A stretch of DNA of 64,000 nt from Paenibacillus puerhi (GTDB lineage: Bacteria; Bacillota; Bacilli; Paenibacillales; NBRC-103111): assembly GCF_009846885.1 (NCBI RefSeq), contig NZ_WUWM01000001.1:124001-188000 (forward strand), given 5' to 3'. The position numbers and the translations under genes were made by a program. A model generated the notes under the pieces. It had not been told where the DNA came from. It saw only the letters and a list, made by a program, of their open reading frames with translations, and ran no database searches. Of this stretch, positions 1 through 8,819 are shown piece by piece. How positions within the stretch are numbered: position 1 is the stretch's first letter; each line of letters starts with the position of its first letter.

Positions 1-1
1 G

Positions 2-754
2 ATCCAGATCAAGAACAGCTTATCCCAACGGAAAGAGGACGGATTAGAACCCAGCGGAGGCGAAGAACAGCCAGCTGCCGTCGCATCAGCCGAGGTCGAA
101 GAGCAGCCAGCTGCCGCCGCATTAGCCGAGGTGGAAGAACAGCCAGCTGCCGACGCGTCAGCCGAGATGGAAGAACAGCTAGCTGCCGTCGCATCAGCCG
201 AGGTGGGAGAACAGCCAGCTGCCGCCGCGTCAGCCGAGGTCGGAGATCAGCCGACTGCAGACGTACCGGCCGAAGTCGAAGAGCTGCGGATTGCCGCTAT
301 CCCGGCCGGCCCCGACGAGTTCCATTTGGGCGAGAGCGAAAGCGACGCTCAGGAAGATGGGATGGAGCATACCGAGGAGGCTATCCCGGCCCCGGCTGTC
401 GAGCCTGAACCGACGGATGAATTTCGCTCTGAAGAGCAATCCGCTGTTGCTCCAAAGGTCAGCGTCCTTACTGCCGTCTCGCCATTGCCGGCCATCCAGC
501 AGTTTGGTCTTGCTGAGTTTCAGGCGGAGGAGGAAGAGGATCAGGCGGATATCGGAATCCGCTTCGATCTCGGGTTTGCAAACGAGCATTATGTGCTGGT
601 AGCAACCACCACCAATCCTAACTGTTATGCGGTTATCAAGGAGAAGCGTGCGGACGGCGCCATAATCACAGTCGTGCGCAGCAGGTTTTCCCCTGAGCTT
701 CAAGGGCTGGTGAACTGGATCGCGATCGGAGAGCCAGCGGCAAGAACGAACTAA
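2..754 (+). CDS. Partial repeat-rich acidic protein (5' end outside window)
   Basis: The frame is open from the first bases, so the start lies upstream of the window. The visible part has about six 12-residue repeats of the form EEQPAAxASAEV (36-bp units, 62-277), then an acidic Pro/Glu-rich linker, then a roughly 65-residue C-terminal segment that looks folded (begins IGIRFDLGF). I do not recognise the family. It lies immediately upstream of a glycosyltransferase inside a spore-surface glycan locus, so a surface or spore-coat role is possible but only inferred. Confidence 0.6.
   Translation: MQIKNSLSQRKEDGLEPSGGEEQPAAVASAEVEEQPAAAALAEVEEQPAADASAEMEEQLAAVASAEVGEQPAAAASAEVGDQPTADVPAEVEELRIAAIPAGPDEFHLGESESDAQEDGMEHTEEAIPAPAVEPEPTDEFRSEEQSAVAPKVSVLTAVSPLPAIQQFGLAEFQAEEEEDQADIGIRFDLGFANEHYVLVATTTNPNCYAVIKEKRADGAIITVVRSRFSPELQGLVNWIAIGEPAARTN
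62..277 (+). repeat. Six tandem 36-bp coding repeats
   Basis: In-frame units begin at 62, 98, 134, 170, 206 and 242 and encode EEQPAAxASAEV-like dodecapeptides. A degenerate seventh unit follows at 278. The last units are the most diverged. Repeat number is likely to vary between strains. Confidence 0.8.
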
Positions 755-906
755 ATCGGTATGGCCGAAGAACGTCCCCGAATGCTCGGCGGATGTTCTC
801 TGGCTTTCGGGGCAACAAAGTCGGTGTGCTGCGGATGCTTTGGCAGAACCCGTCTGGATGGCCGCTGCAGCGAAGACGATTGTTGATATGGGGAGGGAAG
901 ATATTT

Positions 907-2133
907 GTGAATATACTGCTGGCGACTTACTGGCCTCTTCCTCATCTTGGAGGCGTCTGGCCATTTATGAGGCAGATCAAAGAGAATTTGGAGAGCAAGG
1001 GGCATTCCGTCGATATTATGGGCAATGGTCCGGATGTTCCCAAGTACCATATTCTCTATGAGAACCGGGAAATTTCGAAGGATGCGCTGCTGCCTCTGCT
1101 GCAGGAAAAGCTGAACGCCTCCACTGCTCCGCTTCTTCATGTCGACAGTTGGATTCGTAGTGTGGAGACGGACCGCTACTGCATGGAGCTGGCAGCCGCT
1201 TATTTCGGACTGGAGAAGTACGACGTTATTCATGCGCAGGATGTGATTTCCGCTCGTGCCCTCAGCCGGGCAAAGCCGGTGAAGACCCCTTTGATCGCCA
1301 GCATCCATGGCTCGCTTGCACGCGAGGTCAAGATGGCTGTAGCTAAGGATATGGGAGAGGAATACCGCAATACGGATATGTGGAAGTATTATCAAGCGTT
1401 GGAGCATTGGGGAGCTATCTCCAGCGATGTGACGCTAACCTCTACCCAATGGCTAAAGCAGATCCTCATCGATGATTTCGCTATTCCCCCCGAACACATT
1501 CAGACCTTTCAATACGGTCTCGATGTCCAAAGCTTCTGGAAAATATGTGAGCAGGGAACCCCGATTCAGCCAGCCCCCGGCAAAAAGGTTATTATTTGCC
1601 CGGCGCGGCTGGTCTATATCAAGGGAATCGCGTATTTGATCGAGGCCTTGGGCAAGCTGAAGCACAGAACGGACTGGGAATGCTGGATCGTCGGGGACGG
1701 GCACTTGAGGCAGGAACTGGAGCAGCAGGCCCAGTCCCTTCAGATTGGAGAAGCGGTTAAGTTTCTCGGTCAACGAACAGACGTACCCGCGCTGCTGCAA
1801 AAATCCGATATATTCGCCCATCCCAGCGTGCAGGATAATCAGCCTTTCTCCGTCATGGAGGCGCAAATCAGCGGCAAGCCGTCCGTCGTGTCCGATGCGG
1901 GGGGATTGCCTGAGATGGTCAAGCATGGCGTGACGGGTTTCGTCTGCGAGGTGGGGGATACCGCCAAGCTCGCTCTTTATCTGGCGCGGCTGCTGGATAA
2001 TGACCGCTTGCGCAAAAAGATGGGGGCTGCTGCAGGCAGATGGGGGGCTAAACGTTGGTCCCTTGATCTGATGGCGGGAAGACTGCTGCAAGTGTATGAA
2101 AAGGCGATTCTGAGCAAACAGGAAAGGGCGTGA
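907..2133 (+). CDS. Glycosyltransferase family 4
   Basis: The 408-residue protein has a two-Rossmann GT-B layout. The N-terminal part opens with VNILLATYWPLPHLGGVW, and the C-terminal donor domain has the GT4 features PARLVYIKGI, a GDGxL motif, then PSVQDNQPFSVMEAQISGKP with the conserved E-x7-E type region. It probably transfers a hexose from a nucleotide sugar onto a spore-surface glycan. I chose GTG 907 because GGGAGGGAAG sits just upstream and homology begins there; the longer open frame from 793 adds a non-homologous leader. Acceptor and donor are unknown. Confidence 0.85.
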   Translation: MNILLATYWPLPHLGGVWPFMRQIKENLESKGHSVDIMGNGPDVPKYHILYENREISKDALLPLLQEKLNASTAPLLHVDSWIRSVETDRYCMELAAAYFGLEKYDVIHAQDVISARALSRAKPVKTPLIASIHGSLAREVKMAVAKDMGEEYRNTDMWKYYQALEHWGAISSDVTLTSTQWLKQILIDDFAIPPEHIQTFQYGLDVQSFWKICEQGTPIQPAPGKKVIICPARLVYIKGIAYLIEALGKLKHRTDWECWIVGDGHLRQELEQQAQSLQIGEAVKFLGQRTDVPALLQKSDIFAHPSVQDNQPFSVMEAQISGKPSVVSDAGGLPEMVKHGVTGFVCEVGDTAKLALYLARLLDNDRLRKKMGAAAGRWGAKRWSLDLMAGRLLQVYEKAILSKQERA

Positions 2134-2137
2134 AAGC

Positions 2138-2305
2138 ATGGATCTGACCCAAATATGCGGAGATTTGTATAACAGACTGTTTACCGTACAGATCTCGTCT
2201 CCTCAGCTGATGGTTGATTATGAGGTATGGACGCGCATCTTCGAATCGCTGCCCGAAGGTTATACGCTCCCGGATGAGACGATTCTACAAGCACTGAAAA
2301 ATTGA
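2138..2305 (+). CDS. Small protein of 55 residues, function unknown
   Basis: This short ORF starts 5 bp after the glycosyltransferase stop. GGAAAGGGCG upstream serves as ribosome binding site, and a hairpin follows the stop. The product (begins MDLTQICGDLYNR) has hydrophobic spacing typical of a folded helical peptide and no signal peptide. Translational coupling suggests it works with the glycosyltransferase, but I recognise no family. Confidence 0.5.
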   Translation: MDLTQICGDLYNRLFTVQISSPQLMVDYEVWTRIFESLPEGYTLPDETILQALKN

Positions 2306-2322
2306 TGGCTGTCCATCGCCAA

Positions 2323-2364
2323 AACGAGCCCATCCCCCACCTGATGGTGGAAATTGGGCTCGTT
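2323..2364 (+). terminator. Hairpin between convergent genes
   Basis: Perfect 10-bp arms AACGAGCCCA / TGGGCTCGTT enclose a second inner stem (CCACC / GGTGG). It lies between the plus-strand small ORF and the convergent minus-strand exosporium-like gene. The T-tract is weak (CTGTTGCT), so it may act in either direction. Confidence 0.6.
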
Positions 2365-2421
2365 CTGTTGCTCTATGTCAGGAGGAGGAGTTCTCCTTCT
2401 CCTGACGATTCTTTGCCGATC

Positions 2422-2874
2422 TTAAGAACTGATCGTCATGCCTCTGAAGTGAACGGGACCGGTGATCGAAGCGCTGCCTATGTTGCCGAGGCTAACGGTC
2501 AGATAATAAACCTGAGGGCCTGTTTCTTCAGGATTCAGCGTGTGCTCGAAGGAAGTCGTTACCGGATTGGAGATCAGTGGGATAAGAATGCCTGTCCCGA
2601 GAAAAGCCGAATCGCCGGTCTGATAGATAACTGGCGAATTCGGAGCGAAGCCTCCCTGCCGGATACGGAATGTGAGCGTAGGCAGCAAGGGAGTCAGCAG
2701 AGCCAGACCGGGCTGCCAGGACACCGTTCCCGCAAATACAAGCCGATCCGTCAAGTTGCTGCTCGAAAGATTGATGACAGCAAGCGGCACTTCCGTACCC
2801 GTCGTCAGAGCGAAGGGAAGGGAGCCTTCTCCAAGCAGCGCATCATTCGATTGATAATCAATTAATGTAGCCAA
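2422..2874 (-). CDS. ExsC-like exosporium / spore surface protein
   Basis: The 150-residue beta-rich protein opens with MATLIDYQSND. That is reminiscent of the N-terminus reported for Bacillus cereus exosporium protein C (IIDYQA-type start). It ends in a YYLTVSLGNIGSASITGPV strand pattern shared with the next gene upstream on this strand. I chose TTG 2874 because AAAAGGAG lies 8 bp upstream; the frame stays open further upstream without a better start. No signal peptide is present, as expected for a mother-cell-assembled spore protein. Family assignment is from memory of the N-terminal motif and is moderate. Confidence 0.55.
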   Translation of the reverse strand: MATLIDYQSNDALLGEGSLPFALTTGTEVPLAVINLSSSNLTDRLVFAGTVSWQPGLALLTPLLPTLTFRIRQGGFAPNSPVIYQTGDSAFLGTGILIPLISNPVTTSFEHTLNPEETGPQVYYLTVSLGNIGSASITGPVHFRGMTISS

Positions 2875-2968
2875 AGATACCACTCCTTTTGGTAATAGGT
2901 TGTCTTGCACTATTAGTACATGCAAAAGGAGACGGCTTGGAAACGGACAATCGTGAGGGGACGAGCGG

Positions 2969-3367
2969 CTAATTTTCGATAAAAACCGTCGCTTTCAGGA
3001 CAACGGGTCCGACAATGATCGCCCGCTCATCTGAGGAACGGACCGTCAGCGCATAGACGCGGGTCGGTTCGGAACCCGTTCTCTCTTCGAAGTAAAGCTC
3101 GGAAGCAACGCTCAAGTAGCATGATTCTTGCGTATCGGCCAGTTGTTCGCCGTGTATCCCGGTATCCCTGATGGTCAGCTCAAGCTCGCCAATATCCAGG
3201 TTGGGTACAGCATTCTCCCAGACCACGGTCGCCTCAACGGCGACTCGCTGACATGGCTGCAGCCCGGTCAATACAACGGAGGTGAGCAGAAGCTCTGCAT
3301 CCCCAGCCTTCAAAGGCAAGGGGCTGCTGCTAGCGTCAACCCTGCTGATTACGGTAATCGAGGACAT
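2969..3367 (-). CDS. Exosporium-like beta-rich protein, paralogue
   Basis: This 132-residue protein shares a layout with the 2422-2874 product: a central VxW segment, then LxIRDTG, then a terminal VYALTVRSSDERAIIVGPV strand pair. It has no signal peptide and no transmembrane segment. AGGAG precedes the ATG (GAAGGAGCGATGCCGC). It is probably one of three co-located spore outer-layer proteins. An exact function cannot be read from the sequence. Confidence 0.6.
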   Translation of the reverse strand: MSSITVISRVDASSSPLPLKAGDAELLLTSVVLTGLQPCQRVAVEATVVWENAVPNLDIGELELTIRDTGIHGEQLADTQESCYLSVASELYFEERTGSEPTRVYALTVRSSDERAIIVGPVVLKATVFIEN

Positions 3368-3420
3368 GCGGCATCGCTCCTTCTATGGTTATGATAGGCA
3401 AATGCTCCAGCATGCCGATA

Positions 3421-3783
3421 CTACTCGAGCTTGTTCAGCCCGGCATACTCATGCGTGATACGGGCGATGACATGTTCCCCCTGAAGCAGCTCAAACAGGA
3501 TGCCGATCGAGTCTTTGTTGCGGATATTAGTCGCAATTTGCACATAAAACGGCTGGTATCCGTTGTGGTTATGGAAGACTGAAAAGGTGGAACCGAATAA
3601 GCCGACTGGTTGGATGCGTTGAAGGCGGAGAAGCAGCGGTTGAGCGGGTTGAGCGGGCTGAGAGGCTTGCACGAGCAAATCAAAACTCCTGTTCCCGAAA
3701 TTCTGAACGTACAGATTGAAGGACTCGACGTAACGGGAGTCAATCGGCATGTGAATATCCGATGAGAGGTAGAACAGAGCCAT
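3421..3783 (-). CDS. Small beta-rich spore surface-like protein
   Basis: This is the first gene of the three-gene minus-strand set, 120 residues from ATG 3783 (MALFYLSSDIH). An upstream in-frame ATG at 3810 exists. However, a sigma-K-like -10 (CATATACTA, 3826-3818) would put the transcript start next to 3810, and GGAGGG lies 10 bp before ATG 3783, so the shorter start is preferred. The protein has alternating hydrophobic strands, a QPAQPAQP linker, and no membrane segment. Sequence similarity to the other two is weak. Confidence 0.55.
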   Translation of the reverse strand: MALFYLSSDIHMPIDSRYVESFNLYVQNFGNRSFDLLVQASQPAQPAQPLLLRLQRIQPVGLFGSTFSVFHNHNGYQPFYVQIATNIRNKDSIGILFELLQGEHVIARITHEYAGLNKLE

Positions 3784-3817
3784 GGGCGTAGATCCCTCCA
3801 ACACTTCCATTTTTCCC

Positions 3818-3826
3818 TAGTATATG
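3818..3826 (-). promoter_or_regulatory. Sigma-K-like -10 element (CATATACTA)
   Basis: Read on the minus strand, CATATACTA matches the sigma-K -10 pattern CATAnnnTA. No clear AC at the expected -35 distance was found, so this is only a partial match. It would drive the exosporium-like genes ending at 3421, 2969 and 2422. Confidence 0.4.
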
Positions 3827-3956
3827 AAAAATCGTGACGGTTGGATTGGACATGCGCCCCAATTTACGCCGATGCGCTGCTCAGGTCCAATCCTTCCTAA
3901 CCGCTCGTGCATTACCTGTATTAGGGACAGGATAACAAGGGTAGGAGGAACGAGCG

Positions 3957-4580
3957 ATGAAGGTTTCGGAGCTTTCGGGCCCATACGATGCGATTTTCAG
4001 CTTGGGACAAAATTGCATGCCCGCCATTCAATTGGAAAAGAACGGGCTTCGTCCCTTTGCCGGAGTACTGGATTGGATGATGTCGGATACGCTTTCCGAT
4101 GTGAACCGGCTGCTGCTGTCGCGATTTGACCCTTTTATGGAGCTGCCCGATCTGAGGGTGGTTTCAGCGGGCTACAAAAATTATATGGTTAAGGATGAGC
4201 GCAACAATGTAGTGTCCGTACATGATTTTCCGCTATCCAAAAATACGGAGCATCATCTGGCGACCTACGATGAATTCAAGGAAAAGCTGAATCGTCGGAT
4301 TACCCGTTTCTATGACAAAGCTTCTACAAGCAGGCGCACTTTATTCATTCGGCTGCTTGGCACCTACGAAGAGGTCCTTCAGCTGCAAACGATTCTTCGC
4401 GGGATCGTGGCGCACGATTTCACCCTGCTGGTCGTCAATTATTCCGAAGTGACGGGCCTAGTTGAGTGTGACTGGGGGATCGACGATGTCTGCGTAGTGG
4501 AGATTCCTTCGGCGGAGCTGTGGAATTATAGGAGCGATCCTTATTGGCAGCATCTGTTCAAGGGCATTGCCTTGAGATAG
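3957..4580 (+). CDS. DUF1796 family putative cysteine peptidase-like protein
   Basis: This 207-residue protein opens with the hallmark AIFSLGQNCMPAIQLE, then LDWMMS. Those motifs are typical of DUF1796 proteins, annotated as putative papain-like cysteine peptidases; Cys in QNC is the candidate nucleophile. A good AGGAGGA site lies upstream. Such genes are often found beside glycosyltransferases in Bacillota surface-glycan loci, which fits here. Catalytic activity is not established for the family. Confidence 0.75.
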   Translation: MKVSELSGPYDAIFSLGQNCMPAIQLEKNGLRPFAGVLDWMMSDTLSDVNRLLLSRFDPFMELPDLRVVSAGYKNYMVKDERNNVVSVHDFPLSKNTEHHLATYDEFKEKLNRRITRFYDKASTSRRTLFIRLLGTYEEVLQLQTILRGIVAHDFTLLVVNYSEVTGLVECDWGIDDVCVVEIPSAELWNYRSDPYWQHLFKGIALR

Positions 4581-4639
4581 GCGGGAGCAGCTGTGAGGTC
4601 CGCTTCGTCCTTCGGGTGAAGAGGCGGTAATTGCGCAAT

Positions 4640-5560
4640 CTACACGTCGCTTTTCACGTAATCATAAGTCTCGCGCAGGCCGGACGCGATGTCATAGGAG
4701 GGCTGCCACGATAATGTGCCGATGATCTTGCGGTTATCCAGACAGCTGTGCCGGATATCTCCTGGACGGGGAGGGTCATAAGTGACGGCGAGGGAGGTCC
4801 CGCTCAGCCGCTCAAGCTCCCGGACCAGTGTGTTCACGGTCACAGGCCGGCCGGTGCCGACATGAAACGTCTGCTGATCGCCTTGCCCGATACAAGCCAT
4901 ATTGGCCCGGACGACATCTTTAACAAAGATGAAGTCGCGGGTCTGTTCGCCATCTCCGTATATGCGTAAAGGTTGGTTCAGACGAAGCTTGTCGGTAAAC
5001 AGAGCGACCACGCCTCCCTCGCCCTTGGCTTGCTGGCGGGGGCCGTACACATTGCCGTAACGGAGAATGGTATAGGACAATCCGAACAAGCGGTGGAACA
5101 GGCGGATGTACAACTCGCCGGCCAGCTTGGAGAGCGCATAGAACGAGATCGGCGCGACCGGATCGTCTTCCTCGATCCGCTCCTTCTGCAGGTCGCCGTA
5201 CACGCCTGAGGTGGAAGCGAACACAAGCTTGCGGACGCCGCCTTCCCGGCACGCCTCCAGCATGTTCAGTGTGCCGAGCACGTTGACCTGGGCGTCGTAG
5301 GCTGGCGTCTTCAAGGATTGCTGCACATCCGCCTGGGCCGCCAGATGGAAGATCACGTCGGGCCGAAGGCGGACAATCAGCTCTTTGGCTTCCAGGCTTT
5401 CCACTGCGTGCCGGTGCAGAGTCGCCTGCTTGTTTACATAGCTTGAATGTCCCGTGCACAAATTATCGAGGACATGGACCTCCGCACCCGAGTCCGCCAG
5501 GGCGTCAACCAAATGGGAGCCGATAAAGCCGGCTCCTCCCGTCACTATAGCCTTTATCAC
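4640..5560 (-). CDS. NAD-dependent nucleotide-sugar epimerase (SDR)
   Basis: The 306-residue extended SDR has TGGAGFIGSHL at residues 8-18 for NAD binding, the HLAAQ motif, and the catalytic Y-x3-K in SFYALSK. It also carries RYGNVYGPRQ. It most resembles UDP-glucose 4-epimerase / UDP-glucuronate epimerase type enzymes. It is transcribed divergently from the rhamnose operon. Exact substrate cannot be read from the sequence, though a role in supplying a UDP-sugar for the spore glycan is likely. Confidence 0.85.
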   Translation of the reverse strand: MIKAIVTGGAGFIGSHLVDALADSGAEVHVLDNLCTGHSSYVNKQATLHRHAVESLEAKELIVRLRPDVIFHLAAQADVQQSLKTPAYDAQVNVLGTLNMLEACREGGVRKLVFASTSGVYGDLQKERIEEDDPVAPISFYALSKLAGELYIRLFHRLFGLSYTILRYGNVYGPRQQAKGEGGVVALFTDKLRLNQPLRIYGDGEQTRDFIFVKDVVRANMACIGQGDQQTFHVGTGRPVTVNTLVRELERLSGTSLAVTYDPPRPGDIRHSCLDNRKIIGTLSWQPSYDIASGLRETYDYVKSDV

Positions 5561-5709
5561 GTGCGTCTCTTCCTCTCCTGGAACCGTTTTGCGCTGCGCT
5601 TCCCTATCCTATGTCTCCGGTGCCGGATTGGTTTAGGCCCGGCTGGCGAGGGCGAGAGCCAATTTTATCAGGTTCATGGTATTCGTCCACTAGACATGTA
5701 GGTAGGGTG

Positions 5710-5718
5710 CATATCATA
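5710..5718 (+). promoter_or_regulatory. Sigma-K/E-like -10 element before rhamnose operon
   Basis: CATATCATA fits the sigma-K -10 pattern CATAnnnTA and lies 52 bp upstream of the first rhamnose gene. No AC dinucleotide is at the ideal -35 spacing. Mother-cell expression is expected for sps-type operons, but the match alone is weak. Confidence 0.3.
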
Positions 5719-5769
5719 CCAGCATGACTCTTGGTAGAACACATCCCGAATGGGAAGGGAGACACGCAA

Positions 5770-6489
5770 ATGAAGGGGATTATACTGGCGGGCGGCACGG
5801 GCACCCGGCTGCGTCCGCTCACAAGTATCGTCAATAAGCATTTGCTGCCGGTCGGCAAATACCCTATGATCCATTACGCTATGATGCAGATGGTAGAGGC
5901 CGGTATCGAGCAGGTGCTCCTCATCATCGGCAAGCAGTCAGCCGGCCTGTACGCCGATTATATCGGGAGCGGCCAGTCATGGGGGCTGCAGGTTCGCTTT
6001 GGCATACAGGAGGAAGCTGGGGGAATCGCCCAGGCACTTGGTCTGGCCGAGGCATTCGTGCACCCGGGCGACAAGCTGATGGTGCTGCTCGGCGATAATT
6101 TATTCCAGGACACGCTGCGAGAAGCGGTGCAGGCGTTCGCGATAAGCGGCCAGGGTGCGCATGTTTTTCTGAAGCAGGTGGAGGACCCCTGCAGATACGG
6201 GGTGGCCGAGCTGGCTGCCGGGCGGATCACCCGAATTGTGGAGAAGCCCGAACAGCCGCCCTCTGGCTATGCCGTTACAGGCGCGTATTTATATGACTCC
6301 ACGGTATTCGATATTATTCGCACGCTCCAGCCCTCCGAACGCGGCGAGCTGGAGATTACGGACGTCAACAACGCCTATGCCTCGCAAGGACTTCTTGCCT
6401 ACAGCGTGGTGGAGGGCTGGTGGATCGATGCCGGTACGCACCGGTCCCTGCTGGAAGCCGGCATCCGTCTGTTAGGGGAGGAGTCGTGA
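5770..6489 (+). CDS. spsI: Glucose-1-phosphate thymidylyltransferase (RmlA/SpsI)
   Basis: It catalyses dTTP + glucose-1-phosphate to dTDP-glucose, the first step of dTDP-L-rhamnose synthesis. The 239-residue protein has the nucleotidyltransferase signature LAGGTGTRLRPLT at its start, plus LGDNLFQD and VEKPEQPPS. GGGAAGGGA precedes ATG 5770. It heads an A-B-D-C operon with TGATG or ATGA overlaps, the same order as B. subtilis spsIJKL. That suggests rhamnose for the spore surface rather than a housekeeping copy. Confidence 0.92.
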   Translation: MKGIILAGGTGTRLRPLTSIVNKHLLPVGKYPMIHYAMMQMVEAGIEQVLLIIGKQSAGLYADYIGSGQSWGLQVRFGIQEEAGGIAQALGLAEAFVHPGDKLMVLLGDNLFQDTLREAVQAFAISGQGAHVFLKQVEDPCRYGVAELAAGRITRIVEKPEQPPSGYAVTGAYLYDSTVFDIIRTLQPSERGELEITDVNNAYASQGLLAYSVVEGWWIDAGTHRSLLEAGIRLLGEES

Positions 6490-7475
6490 TGGCAACTTGG
6501 CTTGTAACGGGCGCTATGGGATTTATCGGCAGCAATTTCGTGCTGTATCGGATGAAACGGCACCCAAGCGACCGGATCGTCGCTCTTGATGCTCTTACGT
6601 ATGCGGGGAATCCGGAGAATGTCGCAGCCGTCTCCAGTCTGCCTAACTTCAGATTTGTGCACGGGGATATTTCGGACAGGGGCTTGATCGCCGAGTTGTT
6701 CGCAGAAGAGCGCTTCGATGCGGTCGTACATTTTGCCGCAGAATCGCATGTCGATCGCAGCATCGCCGATCCTCAGATCTTTGTTCGTACGAACGTGCTC
6801 GGCACCCAATGCTTGCTGGAGGAAGCGAGGCGCAGCTGCGTCGGCAAATTCGTACATGTGTCGACGGACGAGGTGTACGGCTCCCTTGACAGCGGAGGGT
6901 ACTTTACCGAAACGACTCCGCTTGCTCCGAACAGTCCCTATTCCGCCAGCAAGGCGGGTTCGGATTTGCTGGCCCGCGCCTATTACGAAACGTTCGGCTT
7001 CCCTGTGGTGATCACCCGCTGCTCGAATAACTACGGCCCTTACCAGCATCCCGAGAAGCTGGTGCCGACTATCATTACGCGGGCGCTGCGGGATGAGACC
7101 ATTCCGGTCTACGGGGATGGCGGCAATGTGCGGGATTGGCTGCATGTAGAGGATCATTGCGCTGCGATCGAGCTGGCTGTAAGTCTTGGAAAGCCGGGCG
7201 AAGTGTACAATATCGGTGGGAATAATGAGCGTACCAATCTGGAAGTCGTCCGCGCCGTGCTTGCCGAGCTCGGCAAGCCGGATTCCTTAATCCGCTTCGT
7301 GCCCGACCGTCCAGGACATGACCGCCGGTATGCGATTGATGCGGCCAAGATCATGAGGGAGCTGGGCTGGACGCCGGGCTATACCTTCGAGCTGGGCATG
7401 AAGCAAACCGTCGCTTGGTACGCCGATCATCCGCTATGGTGGAACAGCGGGCTGCCGGGAGAGGATCGGACATGA
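6489..7475 (+). CDS. spsJ: dTDP-glucose 4,6-dehydratase (RmlB/SpsJ)
   Basis: It converts dTDP-glucose to dTDP-4-keto-6-deoxyglucose. The 328-residue SDR has TGAMGFIGSNF, HFAAESHVDRS, the STDEVYG active-site segment, and catalytic Y-x3-K in SPYSASK. RCSNNYGPYQ is also the family motif. ATG 6489 overlaps the previous stop (TGATG), showing translational coupling. All core residues of the family appear present. Confidence 0.95.
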   Translation: MATWLVTGAMGFIGSNFVLYRMKRHPSDRIVALDALTYAGNPENVAAVSSLPNFRFVHGDISDRGLIAELFAEERFDAVVHFAAESHVDRSIADPQIFVRTNVLGTQCLLEEARRSCVGKFVHVSTDEVYGSLDSGGYFTETTPLAPNSPYSASKAGSDLLARAYYETFGFPVVITRCSNNYGPYQHPEKLVPTIITRALRDETIPVYGDGGNVRDWLHVEDHCAAIELAVSLGKPGEVYNIGGNNERTNLEVVRAVLAELGKPDSLIRFVPDRPGHDRRYAIDAAKIMRELGWTPGYTFELGMKQTVAWYADHPLWWNSGLPGEDRT

Positions 7476-8347
7476 GGCTGCTTATTACCGGAGCTGGAGG
7501 ACAGCTGGGACGCGATCTGGTTCGCGTGCTGGAGCCTGCACATACCTGTTATGCCTTTACCCGGCAGCAGCTGGATGTGACAGATGGGGAAGCGATGCGA
7601 GCATGCATGGCGTCTATCGTCCCCGATGCCGTCATCTACGCGGCCGCTTATACTAAGGTGGATGAGGCGGAGTCCGATCCGGAGACGGCATTCCGGGTCA
7701 ATGCGGTCGGAGCCGGACACGCCGCGATGGGTGCGGAGCTGATCGGGGCTCCTATCGTTTACGTCAGCACGGACTATGTGTTCGACGGAAGGAAGGGCGT
7801 TCCGTACAGGGAGACGGACTCCGTCCACCCGCTGGGGGTATACGGACGATCAAAGCTGGCGGGCGAGCAGCTGACCCGTGAGCTGAGCGCCAGCCATTAC
7901 ATCGTAAGGACTTCTTGGCTGTACGGCAGAGACGGCAGCAACTTCGTAACCAAAATAATGGCGGCGGCCCGAGAGAAGCGGGAGCTGACCGTCGTAGACG
8001 ATCAATACGGCTCGCCTACCTATACCGTAGATTTGGCCGCCTGTATCGGGCGTCTGCTGGAGACGAACGCTTATGGCACCTATCATGTGGCGAATCAGGG
8101 CTTCTGTTCCCGGTATGAGTTCGCCGAGGCCATCCTTGCGGCGGCAGGCTGCCAGGAAGTCAGGCTGCGGCGGGTGCGCTCGGAGGCCATCGCCCTGCCG
8201 GCGCCGAGGCCTATGAACTCGGCGCTGGACGATCAGGCTTTACGACAGGCGGGACTTCCGCGACTGCGGGACTGGAAGTCGGCGCTCGAGCATTTTATCC
8301 GCTACGATTATGCGCCGTATGGCGCTCAAGGAGGATCTGTTCGATGA
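7472..8347 (+). CDS. spsK: dTDP-4-dehydrorhamnose reductase (RmlD/SpsK)
   Basis: It performs the NADPH-dependent final reduction giving dTDP-L-rhamnose. The 291-residue protein has the ITGAGGQLG nucleotide-binding loop, AAYTKVDEAE, STDYVFDG and the Y-x3-K motif YGRSK, followed by RTSWLYG. The ATGA overlap with spsJ marks the start. As in spsIJKL, the reductase precedes the epimerase. Confidence 0.94.
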   Translation: MRLLITGAGGQLGRDLVRVLEPAHTCYAFTRQQLDVTDGEAMRACMASIVPDAVIYAAAYTKVDEAESDPETAFRVNAVGAGHAAMGAELIGAPIVYVSTDYVFDGRKGVPYRETDSVHPLGVYGRSKLAGEQLTRELSASHYIVRTSWLYGRDGSNFVTKIMAAAREKRELTVVDDQYGSPTYTVDLAACIGRLLETNAYGTYHVANQGFCSRYEFAEAILAAAGCQEVRLRRVRSEAIALPAPRPMNSALDDQALRQAGLPRLRDWKSALEHFIRYDYAPYGAQGGSVR

Positions 8348-8805
8348 GTGTAATTGAGGGCGTCGAGAGGAAGCCGTTGGTGAAGCATAGCGATGACCGC
8401 GGGTATTTCATGGAGATATTGAGACAGGATGATGCGATATTCGGCAGCTTCGGCCAGGCATCTATATCGTTGTCCTACCCAGGAGTGATCAAGGCCTTTC
8501 ACTATCATAAGCTTCAGGATGATATCTGGTTTTTTCCGTCGGGTCATGCTCAGGTCGTTCTTTATGACAAGAGGGAGCATTCGCCAAGCCTAGGTCGCAC
8601 GGAGGTACATTATATGGGGGAGGATCAAGCGTATCTGCTGTTCATCCCCCGGGGCGTTGCCCACGGTTACCGGGTGCTTGGCCCAACGCCGGCGACCATC
8701 GTCTATTTTACCAATATGGCTTATGACCCGCAGCAGCCTGACGAATACAGGATTGCTTACGATGACCCCGCTATCGGGTTCGATTGGTCCACCAAATTCC
8801 GTTAG
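8344..8805 (+). CDS. spsL: dTDP-4-dehydrorhamnose 3,5-epimerase, short form (RmlC/SpsL)
   Basis: This is a 153-residue cupin, shorter than canonical RmlC (about 180 residues) but similar in size to B. subtilis SpsL. GVIKAFHYHKLQDD holds the His of the catalytic region, and FIPRGVAHGY is the second conserved block. It starts in an ATGA overlap with spsK. It epimerises C3 and C5 of the 4-keto intermediate. The short C-terminus is typical of the Sps subtype. Confidence 0.88.
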   Translation: MSVIEGVERKPLVKHSDDRGYFMEILRQDDAIFGSFGQASISLSYPGVIKAFHYHKLQDDIWFFPSGHAQVVLYDKREHSPSLGRTEVHYMGEDQAYLLFIPRGVAHGYRVLGPTPATIVYFTNMAYDPQQPDEYRIAYDDPAIGFDWSTKFR

Positions 8806-8819
8806 GGAGAGGATGAGAG

